DNA of 11,745 nucleotides, taken from assembly GCA_964470285.1 (NCBI GenBank), contig CAYYBZ010000017.1, positions 1 to 11,745 of the forward strand, written 5' to 3'. The DNA is from CAYYBZ01 sp964470285 [NCBI: uncultured Oligoflexia bacterium] (GTDB lineage: Bacteria; Bdellovibrionota_G; CAYYBZ01). Both the position numbers and the translations under genes were made by a program. The notes beneath the pieces were generated by a model. That model did no database searches and was not told where the DNA came from. It worked only from the letters and a program-made list of their open reading frames with translations. This document shows, piece by piece, positions 5,085-11,745 of this stretch (within the stretch, counting starts at the first letter, position 1; each line of letters opens with the position of its first letter).

Positions 5085-6836
5085 ATGGCAAAGAAAGTTC
5101 TTACTCTAAGTGAATTAGCTTCGCAATTACAAGAGGTTATGGATTTTTGGACCCGAATAGAGGTTCAGGTTCTTTTCAGCGCCGACGGTAAGGATTCTTA
5201 CGATCAAATAGTCGATAATAAACCGGAAATGGCAATTTTAGGAGTTTCGATGACGGGAATAAGCGGCGTTGAGCTTACAAGGCGCATTAAAGAAAATCCG
5301 GAGTTTAAAGACGTTAAAATAGTTTTAATTGCGGATTTTGATAATGAGTCAATAAAAACAAGGGCAATGGATGCGGGTTGTGACTTCTACCTTAATATCA
5401 ATGAAGTCCCTCAAAACCTTTACGAATATGTTGAGAAAGTTTTTAAAACCCCTCCAAGAGCAGAGCTAAGAGTTCAAACCGATATGGAAGTGGCCCTTGC
5501 TTACGGTAACAAAAAAATTAAAGCCCGGGCCATTAACTTAAGCCGTTCAGGTATTCTTGTAGCAGGTAACGAGACTTGTGAGATCGGAAAAGAGCTTAAA
5601 GTCGGAATTGTGGGTAAAGAAGGTGAAAAAATTGTGCTCAATGGAACGGTGGCAAGGCTTTTGGAGATTCCATCTGAAGGTGAACCTCAGCTAGGAATGG
5701 GAATAAGGTTTAAGGACGTAGACGCACAGACACTTGTAAATCTCGACGATTTGATCAGATATTTAAGAGGCGAAACGGTAATTACATTTCAGGGTGAAAG
5801 TATTAACCTTGAACCGGTAATTGATTTGATGCTGATGGAGGATGCCTTCTTTGCCCAGTATCTGGGTTCATTAATGCAAAGCGATGATTCATCTGAAGAT
5901 GATTTAAATAAAAAAGGCTCCGCTTCGGTTTCATCTACCAATTTCAATTTCTATTTTCCCAATCTGCCCACATGGGAAATAAGTGCTTTTGCAGGAGGAA
6001 ACGAAGAAACTGAAGTTTATTTAAGTGTCATAAGAAAACTTGTAATGCTTTTTGTGAAATTTGAGAACTGTACGAGAATTCTGGATAATATTCCTTTTTG
6101 CGAATCAAAACAGGAGCAGACTCTCATAAACATCATCGAAACCTTGATGGATAACGGAAGAACCGCTGAAAGCGAGATTGATGAAATATTGGGCTCCGAA
6201 ATATCTATGAGTACTATAGGTCTTTCAACACAGATAGCCAAAACCCGGAACAAATACATAACTTCAAAAGTCAGCCTGCTAAAGGGTCTTGTAGAAAGAT
6301 ATGAACAGGTTATAGACAGAAAACCTCATCTGGAAGACACAGTAAAAGGTTTTGCAGATCTATTGGGCCATCTCAAGCATGAGTATGCAGAGAAATACAA
6401 ACAGGACATATCCAAAGTTTCTGAAGAAAAAAAGGATGCTAAGAAAGAATCAAAAGTTAAGGAATACAAAAAAGAGGATGACAAAAAATCGGGTAAAATT
6501 ATTTTACTCGGGGGAGTTCTAGGTTTTCTGGTTATTTTCATAGGCCTGATTTACATTTACAGTGCATTCATAGCCGGAAGGGTTGATACTTCTCAGTTCG
6601 CCGAACCGGGTGTTATAATCTCGGCTAAGGCCGATGGGAGAAGCTTAACCATTATCGCAGATGATGCATGGAATACTTCACGGGACAAAATTCTTACTCG
6701 TGCAACTCTTGAGAGAATGCTTCCAAAAGTGCATAAGCTCGGATACAAAAAAATCAAGTTTGTAGATTCGAAAGGAAAAACCTTAGGATTTGCACAGAAG
6801 GGCCCTGCAGAGAAATATCACGTGCTGGTTTACTGA
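5085..6836 (+). CDS. pseudo-receiver / PilZ / transmembrane protein of unknown function
   Basis: A 583-residue protein with an unusual architecture. Residues 3-120 look like a response-regulator receiver fold, but the phosphorylated aspartate is replaced by glycine (G53 in AILGVSMTGISG) and the late lysine by asparagine (FYLNINE), so phosphorylation is not expected. Residues 124-228 form a PilZ domain with both c-di-GMP contacts: RxxxR (R125, R129) and NxSxxG (N151, S153, G156). A helical middle (about 305-445) and a Lys/Glu-rich linker (446-469) lead to one membrane helix (472-494). The last 85 residues, presumably outside the cytosol, form a small mixed domain with a DDAWNTSRDK motif and GYKKIKFVDSKGKTLG. 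Start: ATG with AAGG four bases ahead. It faces the convergent pilin gene. I infer a c-di-GMP-responsive membrane effector; the output and the C-terminal domain's role are unknown. Confidence 0.85.
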   Translation: MAKKVLTLSELASQLQEVMDFWTRIEVQVLFSADGKDSYDQIVDNKPEMAILGVSMTGISGVELTRRIKENPEFKDVKIVLIADFDNESIKTRAMDAGCDFYLNINEVPQNLYEYVEKVFKTPPRAELRVQTDMEVALAYGNKKIKARAINLSRSGILVAGNETCEIGKELKVGIVGKEGEKIVLNGTVARLLEIPSEGEPQLGMGIRFKDVDAQTLVNLDDLIRYLRGETVITFQGESINLEPVIDLMLMEDAFFAQYLGSLMQSDDSSEDDLNKKGSASVSSTNFNFYFPNLPTWEISAFAGGNEETEVYLSVIRKLVMLFVKFENCTRILDNIPFCESKQEQTLINIIETLMDNGRTAESEIDEILGSEISMSTIGLSTQIAKTRNKYITSKVSLLKGLVERYEQVIDRKPHLEDTVKGFADLLGHLKHEYAEKYKQDISKVSEEKKDAKKESKVKEYKKEDDKKSGKIILLGGVLGFLVIFIGLIYIYSAFIAGRVDTSQFAEPGVIISAKADGRSLTIIADDAWNTSRDKILTRATLERMLPKVHKLGYKKIKFVDSKGKTLGFAQKGPAEKYHVLVY

Positions 6837-6917
6837 TGGTTTGTTTGTTACTACTTTTTAACCTAAACGTATATCCCGATTGAAACTTCTGAATATGGAT
6901 AACGGATCGGACAGTTG

Positions 6918-7442
6918 TTACTCGGTTTCATCAAGCGAGTAAATTCCTCCGCCTCCTTCGATTGACCCAGTAGTGCTGAGCCTGGCGTTTCTTAAAAACA
7001 GTGAAGTCTCTCCGTCATCGTCAAGATCTCCGTAAGCGTAAGCCGTGAAGCTTGAACTGGTACCTGTGCCGTTAGATATGGCTTCATAGGTATACTGAAC
7101 GGGTCCGTCAGGAGAAAATTTCAAAGCCTGCCAGTTTTCTGAAGTCCAGTCTCCGGGTCTTTTATTAATACCGGGTACACCGCTCGGCTGGGGTTCTGTT
7201 GAGACGAACTGTTTTGAAATAATGCCGCCTGATTCATCCGTTACCTCTTCCTGAATATAGGCAACTTCTCCGTCATAAATCTTACGAAGATTCAGACTGG
7301 CTTCGGAAGTTTTGGATTTTTTAAGATACTTACTGAAAACGGGAATTGAGACTGATGCAAGAATACCGATAATTGCGACGACAATCATCAATTCAATCAG
7401 TGTAAAACCCAGTCCTCCTTTTCTAAAAACGGTAAACCTCAT
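6918..7442 (-). CDS. type IV pilin / pseudopilin-like protein
   Basis: A 174-residue prepilin. The leader of 12 residues (MRFTVFRKGGLG) is cut by prepilin peptidase before F13. The mature N-terminus is the canonical N-methylated hydrophobic helix FTLIELMIVVAIIGIL with Glu at position 5, which assembles into the pilus core. The globular C-terminal part contains an Asp-rich loop, GDLDDDGETS, a possible calcium-type site common in pilins of this kind, and a Gly-rich tail GSIEGGGG. Start: the ATG at 7442, since AGGAGG lies five bases upstream; an ATG five codons earlier is inside that ribosome site. It is a lone pilin with its own promoter and no assembly genes in view, so major pilin, minor pilin and type II secretion pseudopilin cannot be separated. 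It converges with the PilZ protein gene; the 81 bases between them show no clear terminator. Confidence 0.92.
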   Translation of the reverse strand: MRFTVFRKGGLGFTLIELMIVVAIIGILASVSIPVFSKYLKKSKTSEASLNLRKIYDGEVAYIQEEVTDESGGIISKQFVSTEPQPSGVPGINKRPGDWTSENWQALKFSPDGPVQYTYEAISNGTGTSSSFTAYAYGDLDDDGETSLFLRNARLSTTGSIEGGGGIYSLDETE

Positions 7443-7447
7443 CTTGT

Positions 7448-7453
7448 CCTCCT
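7448..7453 (-). promoter_or_regulatory. ribosome binding site of the pilin gene
   Basis: A perfect AGGAGG on the minus strand, five bases before the ATG at 7442. It lies within the reading frame of the longer candidate, which rules out the earlier ATG at 7457. Confidence 0.9.
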
Positions 7454-7490
7454 CCATTCAACAGGATTTTGAGATACCCATCTATCCTAA

Positions 7491-7518
7491 TTCTTACAGA
7501 TAGAACAAGAGTTGTCAA
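7491..7518 (-). promoter_or_regulatory. probable promoter of the pilin gene
   Basis: A perfect TTGACA (7513-7518, minus strand) precedes TAAGAA (7491-7496) by 16 bases. The -10 is only a 3 of 6 match. An inverted repeat TCTATC/GATAGA (7481-7486 and 7499-7504) flanks the -10 and could bind a regulator that helps or hinders RNA polymerase. I did not find the TGGCAC-N5-TTGCA pattern of the sigma-54 promoters typical of pilA genes. Between this promoter and the mraZ promoter (7519-7674) nothing else is evident. Confidence 0.45.
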
Positions 7519-7674
7519 CGATAGAAGTATTAAAGAAAAAACCTGATATTCTAATACGTTGTAAATGAATAAATATTAACTTTTTCGATACGATATGTCA
7601 TTTCCATACTTTTTAATACTTTTTGAGCTTTTGCGACATAATTGGAGCTAAATAACCTTAAACATTAATTTTTC

Positions 7675-7702
7675 TTGACAAATATTCAGTTCTTAATATT
7701 AT
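7675..7702 (+). promoter_or_regulatory. promoter of the mraZ-dcw cluster
   Basis: A perfect TTGACA (7675-7680) and TATTAT (7697-7702, 5 of 6) are separated by 16 bases. Transcription should start about 7709, just before the 10-bp repeats at 7711-7740. This is the best promoter in the window and is placed correctly for the division and cell-wall operon. Confidence 0.85.
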
Positions 7703-7710
7703 AGGCCCAT

Positions 7711-7740
7711 AAAGTGGTATAAAGTGGTATAAATTGGAAA
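7711..7740 (+). promoter_or_regulatory. MraZ operator (three 10-bp direct repeats)
   Basis: Two identical copies of AAAGTGGTAT (7711-7720 and 7721-7730) are followed by a diverged third, AAATTGGAAA (7731-7740). The exact 10-bp period places all three on one face of the helix. It matches the known MraZ sites, described as TGGGN-N5 repeats in E. coli and AAAGTG repeats in Mollicutes. The array covers the transcription start and 5' leader and overlaps the GGA ribosome site of mraZ, so MraZ binding could repress its own operon. Confidence 0.88.
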
Positions 7741-7746
7741 CAAGTG

Positions 7747-8187
7747 ATGTTTAGGGGAAGATACGAACATACAATAGATAAAAAGGGAAGAATCTCCATA
7801 CCCTCAAGGTATAGAGAGATTCTCTCCGCCCGCGCCGATGACAGCCTTATCGTAACAAATTTTGATTCGTGTCTGGTAGCTTTTCCCAAAGAAGAGTGGG
7901 AAATACTTGAAAAAAAAGTAAGTAAGCTTCCGCAAATGAAACGGGAAGTAAAAGCTTTTCAAAGGTACTTTATTTCGGGCGCTATAGAGTGTCCGATTGA
8001 TAAACAGGGAAGGATTATGATTCCCCAGTCCCTCAGGAAGTATGCAGGTCTTGAAAAGGAAGTAGTGCTTGTGGGCCTTATCAAAAAATTTGAGATCTGG
8101 GCCAAGGCAAAATGGGAATCGGAGTTTGATCAGGCAAGAGACAGATTTGAAAATTCGGGAGATATTCTTGGGGATCTTGGTATTTGA
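7747..8187 (+). CDS. mraZ: transcriptional regulator MraZ
   Basis: A 146-residue MraZ with two SpoVT/AbrB-like halves, each carrying the DNA-contacting DxKGR-type signature: IDKKGRISIPSRYRE near residue 10 and IDKQGRIMIPQSLR near residue 83. The protein forms a ring of subunits that binds the tandem repeats before its own gene and controls the division cluster. The ATG at 7747 gives the family start MFRGRYEH; a GTG one codon earlier is possible. The ribosome site is a modest GGA eight bases upstream, within the third operator repeat. Its TGA shares one base with the ATG of rsmH (TGATG), implying coupled translation. Confidence 0.97.
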   Translation: MFRGRYEHTIDKKGRISIPSRYREILSARADDSLIVTNFDSCLVAFPKEEWEILEKKVSKLPQMKREVKAFQRYFISGAIECPIDKQGRIMIPQSLRKYAGLEKEVVLVGLIKKFEIWAKAKWESEFDQARDRFENSGDILGDLGI

Positions 8188-9119
8188 TGCTGCACAGGCC
8201 TGTACTTACTCGAGAGGTTTTAGGTTTTTTAAACTGTGGGACTGGAAAGAGTTATATCGACGCTACTGTCGGGACTGGGGGTCATTCCAAGGCGATTCTA
8301 ACCGAAACTGCTCCGGAGGGGATCGTAGTAGGTTTTGAGCAAGACCCGGATGCTGGCCGGGAGGCGAAAAACATATTACGTAAATTTGGGGGGCGCTTCA
8401 GGTTAATCGAACATAATTATTCAAGTATCGGGGAAGCCCTGGAAGTGGTGGCGCTTAACGGGTTTGACGGAGTTCTTTACGATCTCGGCGCATCATCACT
8501 GCAATTGGAAACTCCAGGGAGGGGGTTCAGCTTTTTGAAAAAGGGACCGCTTGATATGAGGATGAATTACCGCAGCGGTTTGTCCGCGTATACGGTAATT
8601 AATGAATTCTCGCAGTCGGAAATTGCAAAAATTCTTAAGGAATACGGAGAAGAACGCTTCGCATCTAAGATTGCGCATTCAATCATCAGAGAAAGAAAAA
8701 AAATTGAAATTAAAACAACTACCGATCTTAGCAGGATAATAGAAAAATCAATACCGAGAAAATTTCAGCATAAAAGCATTCATCCGGCTACCAGATCTTT
8801 CATGGCTCTTAGAATTTTTGTTAATGATGAACTCGAGCACCTTAAGAAAAGTCTTTCCCGGTCTTTAAGTGTTTTAAAGCCCGGTGGAAGATTGGTTTTG
8901 ATTTCTTTTCACTCACTTGAGGACAGAATTGTAAAAAGGTTTTTTAAGAAAAAAAGCTTAAGCTGCACATGCCCGAGAGGTTTGCCTGAGTGCGTTTGTG
9001 ATACTAAGCCCTTACTTAAGATTCTTACCAAAAAACCCGTGGCTGCATGTGAAGAGGAAATTAAGGATAATCCGAGGGCAAGAAGTGCAAAACTAAGAGC
9101 TGCGGAGGTTTGCGGATAA
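8187..9119 (+). CDS. rsmH: 16S rRNA (cytosine-1402-N4)-methyltransferase RsmH
   Basis: A 310-residue SAM-dependent methyltransferase that adds the N4-methyl group to C1402 in the decoding centre of 16S rRNA. Family blocks in order are the N-terminal HRPVLTREVL, the SAM loop DATVGTGGHSKAIL, GFEQDPDA, the FDGVLYDLGASSLQLE stretch with GRGFSF and PLDMRM, HPATRSFMALRIFVNDEL, and GGRLVLISFHSLEDRIVK near the end. A cysteine cluster CTCPRGLPECVC follows, and PRARSAKLRAAE closes the protein. Length agrees with the E. coli enzyme (313). It begins on the last base of mraZ and ends on the first base of ftsL, so the three genes are tightly coupled. Confidence 0.98.
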   Translation: MLHRPVLTREVLGFLNCGTGKSYIDATVGTGGHSKAILTETAPEGIVVGFEQDPDAGREAKNILRKFGGRFRLIEHNYSSIGEALEVVALNGFDGVLYDLGASSLQLETPGRGFSFLKKGPLDMRMNYRSGLSAYTVINEFSQSEIAKILKEYGEERFASKIAHSIIRERKKIEIKTTTDLSRIIEKSIPRKFQHKSIHPATRSFMALRIFVNDELEHLKKSLSRSLSVLKPGGRLVLISFHSLEDRIVKRFFKKKSLSCTCPRGLPECVCDTKPLLKILTKKPVAACEEEIKDNPRARSAKLRAAEVCG

Positions 9120-9412
9120 TGTATTTCAGCCTGCCCAAATATGCAAACTGGATTTTAATTGTTTTTGCGATGGCAGTGACTCTTCTTTACGTGAGGGTAA
9201 GAATCAACATGTACAACTTAAGTTATAGCATCAATGAAAATTTGAAAAAAGAAAGTCAGCTGACTGAAAATCACAGACAGCTGAAAATAGAGGTAGCATC
9301 GTTGAAATCCCCCTCCAGAATTGAATTTGTTGCAAACAAAAAACTGCATTTGAAATTAGATTCAGGGAGCAAAACGATACTTTTGAAAGACAATGATACC
9401 GGGAAGAAATAG
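9119..9412 (+). CDS. ftsL: cell division protein FtsL-like
   Basis: A 97-residue bitopic membrane protein with a short cytosolic N-terminus, one membrane helix (about residues 9-26), and an extracytoplasmic coiled coil rich in Lys, Glu and Leu. The conserved SPSRIEFVANKKLHL motif, typical of FtsL, follows. FtsL joins FtsB and FtsQ to activate septal peptidoglycan synthesis by FtsW-FtsI. Sequence conservation in this family is low, so the call leans on topology, length, the SPSRIE motif and the position between rsmH and ftsI. The ATG at 9119 overlaps the rsmH stop by one base, and GGAGG (9104-9108) lies ten bases upstream; a TTG at 9110 would leave no room for it. Confidence 0.9.
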   Translation: MYFSLPKYANWILIVFAMAVTLLYVRVRINMYNLSYSINENLKKESQLTENHRQLKIEVASLKSPSRIEFVANKKLHLKLDSGSKTILLKDNDTGKK

Positions 9413-11423
9413 AAGGGAAAAAACCCAGAAAAGAAGAATAGTGTTAGCTGGCATTTTCTTCGTCATTCTTGCGTCCTTAATTGTGTTTAGGGCCTACGTT
9501 CTTCATCTGACTCCCAATCCCAGGCTCGATAAATGGACCAAGAGAGGTTATGAAAAAATAGTGCCTCTCTCCCCGCAAAGAGGAGATATATACGATTCTA
9601 ACGGAAGAAACCTGGCATCAAGCATAAAAACCAAATCTCTTTATGTTAATCCCAGGCTCGTACAACCAAAAGCAGCAGCAGCCGGAAAACTTTCTAAAGT
9701 GCTTAAAAAAAGAAAAAGCCAAATTCTAAAAAAGCTCAAAAGTAGAAAGTATTTCGTATGGCTTAAAAGAAAAACGGATCCGGCGAACTATGAAAAGGTC
9801 AAGTCCCTGGATATCGAAGGAATCGGAGCAGTAGAAGAAAATAAAAGATTTTATCCGAACAAGGAACTTGCCTCGAGCGTAATAGGTTTTACCGGTATCG
9901 ATTCAAACGGACTTGCGGGAATAGAGCTTGAGTATGAGAAGTATTTAAGATCAAAAGAGGCAAAATATGTGGGATTAAAGGATGCTCTGGGCAGAACAAT
10001 TTTCACCAAGGAGGTATTCCTAAAAAAATACGCAAGAGGAAATGACCTGTACTTAACCCTTGACAGAAACATTCAATATATTGCCGAAACCGAGCTGGAT
10101 GAAGAACTTGCTAAAAGCGGCGCTTCAAAAGGTTATGCGATTGTCATGGAGCCTCACTCAGGGAAAATTCTTGCAATGGTTTCTAGACCCGGATTTAATC
10201 CGAACGATTTTTCCAAATCGGGTCCCGAGAGCTGGATAAACGGTAATGTTTCTCTGGTTTATGAACCGGGTTCTACGCTTAAAGTTTTTTCAATTGCCGC
10301 TGCTTTAGAAGAGGGCCTTATAAATCCCGGAGATATCTTTTACTGTAAAAAAGGGACCTTCAGTGTCGCCGGCAAGGTTATAAGGGACGGTTCGGACAGA
10401 GGCTGGCTGACGCCCGCTTCAATTATTAAGTATTCCAGTAATATCGGCGCTGCAAAGATAGCGATGCTGCTTGGAAGAGAAAAACTCTACAACTGGCTTA
10501 AGGCATTCGGCTTCGGTGAGTATACCGGCGTCGATATGCCCGGTGAAGTAAAAGGAATATTACGTCATTATTCAACCTGGTACGAAATGGGTATTGCCAA
10601 TATAGGTTTCGGTCAGGGGATAGCAATTACACCGCTCCAATTGATTTCTGCGCTATCAACCGTCGCTAACGGCGGCTACAGGATTAAACCTTTTATAGTC
10701 GAATCGATTAAATATCCTCAGGGAAGAACGGTTGTAAGTAATTCTGCTGAAAAAGGTCCGCGTGTTATAAGCGCATCTACCGTAAAAGTTATAACAAATT
10801 TCATGATAGGCGTTACAGAAACTGACGGAACCGGGACAAGAGCCGCGATTCCGGGTTTTTCTGTTGCCGGCAAAACAGGTACAGCTCAGAAAGTCGATGC
10901 TGAGACCGGAACTTATTCTTCAGATAAAACAATCGTATCGTTTATGGGATTTGTACCTGCTAACGATCCCAAGATAGCGGTACTTGTTGTTATAGATGAA
11001 CCCAGGGAAGCAAGTTTCGGCGGAACTATAGCGGCACCCGTTTTTAAAAAAATAGCACAGAAAACTCTTAAATACATGAAAGTGGTTCCGTCTTTAGAAC
11101 CCGAAATACTTATATCCGGAGCTGAACAAAAAGAAAATACCGGTAATGTCCAAATAAAGCTTGTCTCCCATAATACCCATAATAGCGGAAGCTTTGAGGG
11201 GTCAATTAATCAAAATATGCGGCAGTTTATAAACAGCGAGCTTGCCAAGGATACCGTTCCTGATTTTCAGGGGCTAAGCGTAAGGGAAGTATTGCGGCTT
11301 GCTACAGATAAAGGAATTGATGTCTCCCTTGAGGGCACCGGTATAAGTTTTAAACAGAGTTTAAGGCCGGGAACATTGATCAAAAATAAAACCAGATGCG
11401 TTGTATATTTTAGACCTATTTAG
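9393..11423 (+). CDS. ftsI: septal peptidoglycan D,D-transpeptidase FtsI (PBP3) with a PASTA tail
   Basis: A 676-residue class B penicillin-binding protein that cross-links septal peptidoglycan together with FtsW. After a basic start comes one membrane helix (about 16-33) and the dimer/pedestal domain, recognised by SPQRGDIYDSNGRNLA (about 60-75). The transpeptidase domain has the active serine in EPGSTLK (S294, K297), SSN (348-350) and KTGT (494-497), so all three catalytic motifs are intact. A single PASTA domain (about 621-676, beginning TVPDFQGLS) follows, as in FtsI/SpoVD of several deltaproteobacteria and Gram-positives but not E. coli FtsI. The ATG lies 20 bases inside ftsL with a weak GAAAG site, implying coupling. 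Start is moderately certain: a GTG at 9441 is alternative but would remove the basic N-terminus. Confidence 0.97.
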   Translation: MIPGRNRREKTQKRRIVLAGIFFVILASLIVFRAYVLHLTPNPRLDKWTKRGYEKIVPLSPQRGDIYDSNGRNLASSIKTKSLYVNPRLVQPKAAAAGKLSKVLKKRKSQILKKLKSRKYFVWLKRKTDPANYEKVKSLDIEGIGAVEENKRFYPNKELASSVIGFTGIDSNGLAGIELEYEKYLRSKEAKYVGLKDALGRTIFTKEVFLKKYARGNDLYLTLDRNIQYIAETELDEELAKSGASKGYAIVMEPHSGKILAMVSRPGFNPNDFSKSGPESWINGNVSLVYEPGSTLKVFSIAAALEEGLINPGDIFYCKKGTFSVAGKVIRDGSDRGWLTPASIIKYSSNIGAAKIAMLLGREKLYNWLKAFGFGEYTGVDMPGEVKGILRHYSTWYEMGIANIGFGQGIAITPLQLISALSTVANGGYRIKPFIVESIKYPQGRTVVSNSAEKGPRVISASTVKVITNFMIGVTETDGTGTRAAIPGFSVAGKTGTAQKVDAETGTYSSDKTIVSFMGFVPANDPKIAVLVVIDEPREASFGGTIAAPVFKKIAQKTLKYMKVVPSLEPEILISGAEQKENTGNVQIKLVSHNTHNSGSFEGSINQNMRQFINSELAKDTVPDFQGLSVREVLRLATDKGIDVSLEGTGISFKQSLRPGTLIKNKTRCVVYFRPI

Positions 11424-11427
11424 ATTT

Positions 11428-11745
11428 ATGAAATTGAGAGAAGTTATAAAAGATCTGAAAATTTTGAGTTTTGAAGGGAATAGAGATATTCCGGTTAAAG
11501 CTATTGCATACGATTCGAGAAAAGTTAAGAAAAACACGCTTTTCGTAGCTGTAAGCGGATTTAAATTTAAAGGCTCGGACTATATAAATGATGCATTAAA
11601 AAAGGGCGCCACTTCAATAATAAGCGAGGAAGATTTTGCTCTTATAAACCTGAAAAGGGTTTCTTTTTTAAAGGTAAAAGATTCGAGAGAGGCCCTGTCA
11701 AAAGTATCGGCTAATTTCTTCGAAAACCCCACAAAATCAATGCAT
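11428..11745 (+). CDS. murE: UDP-N-acetylmuramyl peptide ligase MurE, N-terminal part (cut by window end)
   Basis: The first 106 residues of a Mur ligase whose 3' end lies outside the window. The N-terminal UDP-MurNAc-binding domain shows AIAYDSRKVKKNTLFVAVSG and GSDYINDALKKGATSII, both typical of MurE, which adds the third stem-peptide residue (usually meso-diaminopimelate in Gram-negatives) to UDP-MurNAc-L-Ala-D-Glu. The visible part ends FFENPTKSMH, just before the ATP loop expected next. The ATG comes four bases after the ftsI stop with no clear ribosome site, so translation is probably coupled. Order ftsI-murE matches the standard dcw cluster. MurF is less likely because of the DSR motif context and position. 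Confidence 0.92.
   Translation, partial: MKLREVIKDLKILSFEGNRDIPVKAIAYDSRKVKKNTLFVAVSGFKFKGSDYINDALKKGATSIISEEDFALINLKRVSFLKVKDSREALSKVSANFFENPTKSMH

Noticed and set aside
6837-6917. Terminator between the PilZ protein gene and the pilin gene
   Set aside because: Only a weak GGTT/AACC pairing is present, without a G+C-rich stem followed by T residues.

Overview
The window is AT-rich chromosomal DNA (about 40% G+C by eye) from a Gram-negative bacterium, most like the old deltaproteobacterial assemblage. The evidence is an exported YceI-type protein, type IV pilin machinery, a c-di-GMP (PilZ) effector with a degenerate receiver domain, and a PASTA-tailed FtsI in a standard mra/dcw cell-wall cluster. 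The species cannot be named from the sequence. Most of the content is housekeeping, and no phage, insertion sequence, CRISPR array or defence island is visible.

Layout. (1) 1-457: the 5' part of a tRNA-Lys(CUU) on the minus strand, then a complete tRNA-Phe(GAA) on the plus strand with a good terminator. The spacer between them holds two hairpins. (2) 468-3501: accessory genes. These are a YceI-like exported protein (minus), a 5'-truncated CoA-acylating aldehyde dehydrogenase (plus, probably a pseudogene), a stand-alone H-NOX haem/NO sensor (minus) and a YjbQ/UPF0047 protein (plus). (3) 3504-4953, minus strand: a ribosome operon rplU-rpmA-rsfS-rlmH, tightly packed with three non-ATG starts. 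It lacks the obgE and nadD genes often found between these members. (4) 5085-6836: a 583-residue pseudo-receiver/PilZ/transmembrane protein, then, convergent to it, a type IV pilin (6918-7442, minus). (5) 7675 to the end: the division and cell-wall cluster mraZ-rsmH-ftsL-ftsI-murE (murE cut by the window edge). It is driven by a near-consensus promoter followed by three 10-bp direct repeats that look like the MraZ operator.

How the genes fit together. The rplU operon provides large-subunit proteins plus two factors acting on the 50S subunit (RsfS, RlmH). The mra/dcw cluster provides the transcriptional regulator MraZ, the 16S rRNA methyltransferase RsmH, the divisome protein FtsL, the septal transpeptidase FtsI and the peptidoglycan precursor ligase MurE, with one-base or short overlaps that suggest translational coupling. 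The PilZ protein and the neighbouring pilin suggest, by proximity only, a surface or motility link. The observations most worth following are the PilZ fusion protein, the orphan H-NOX, the decayed aldehyde dehydrogenase, the MraZ operator and the long imperfect hairpin before tRNA-Phe.
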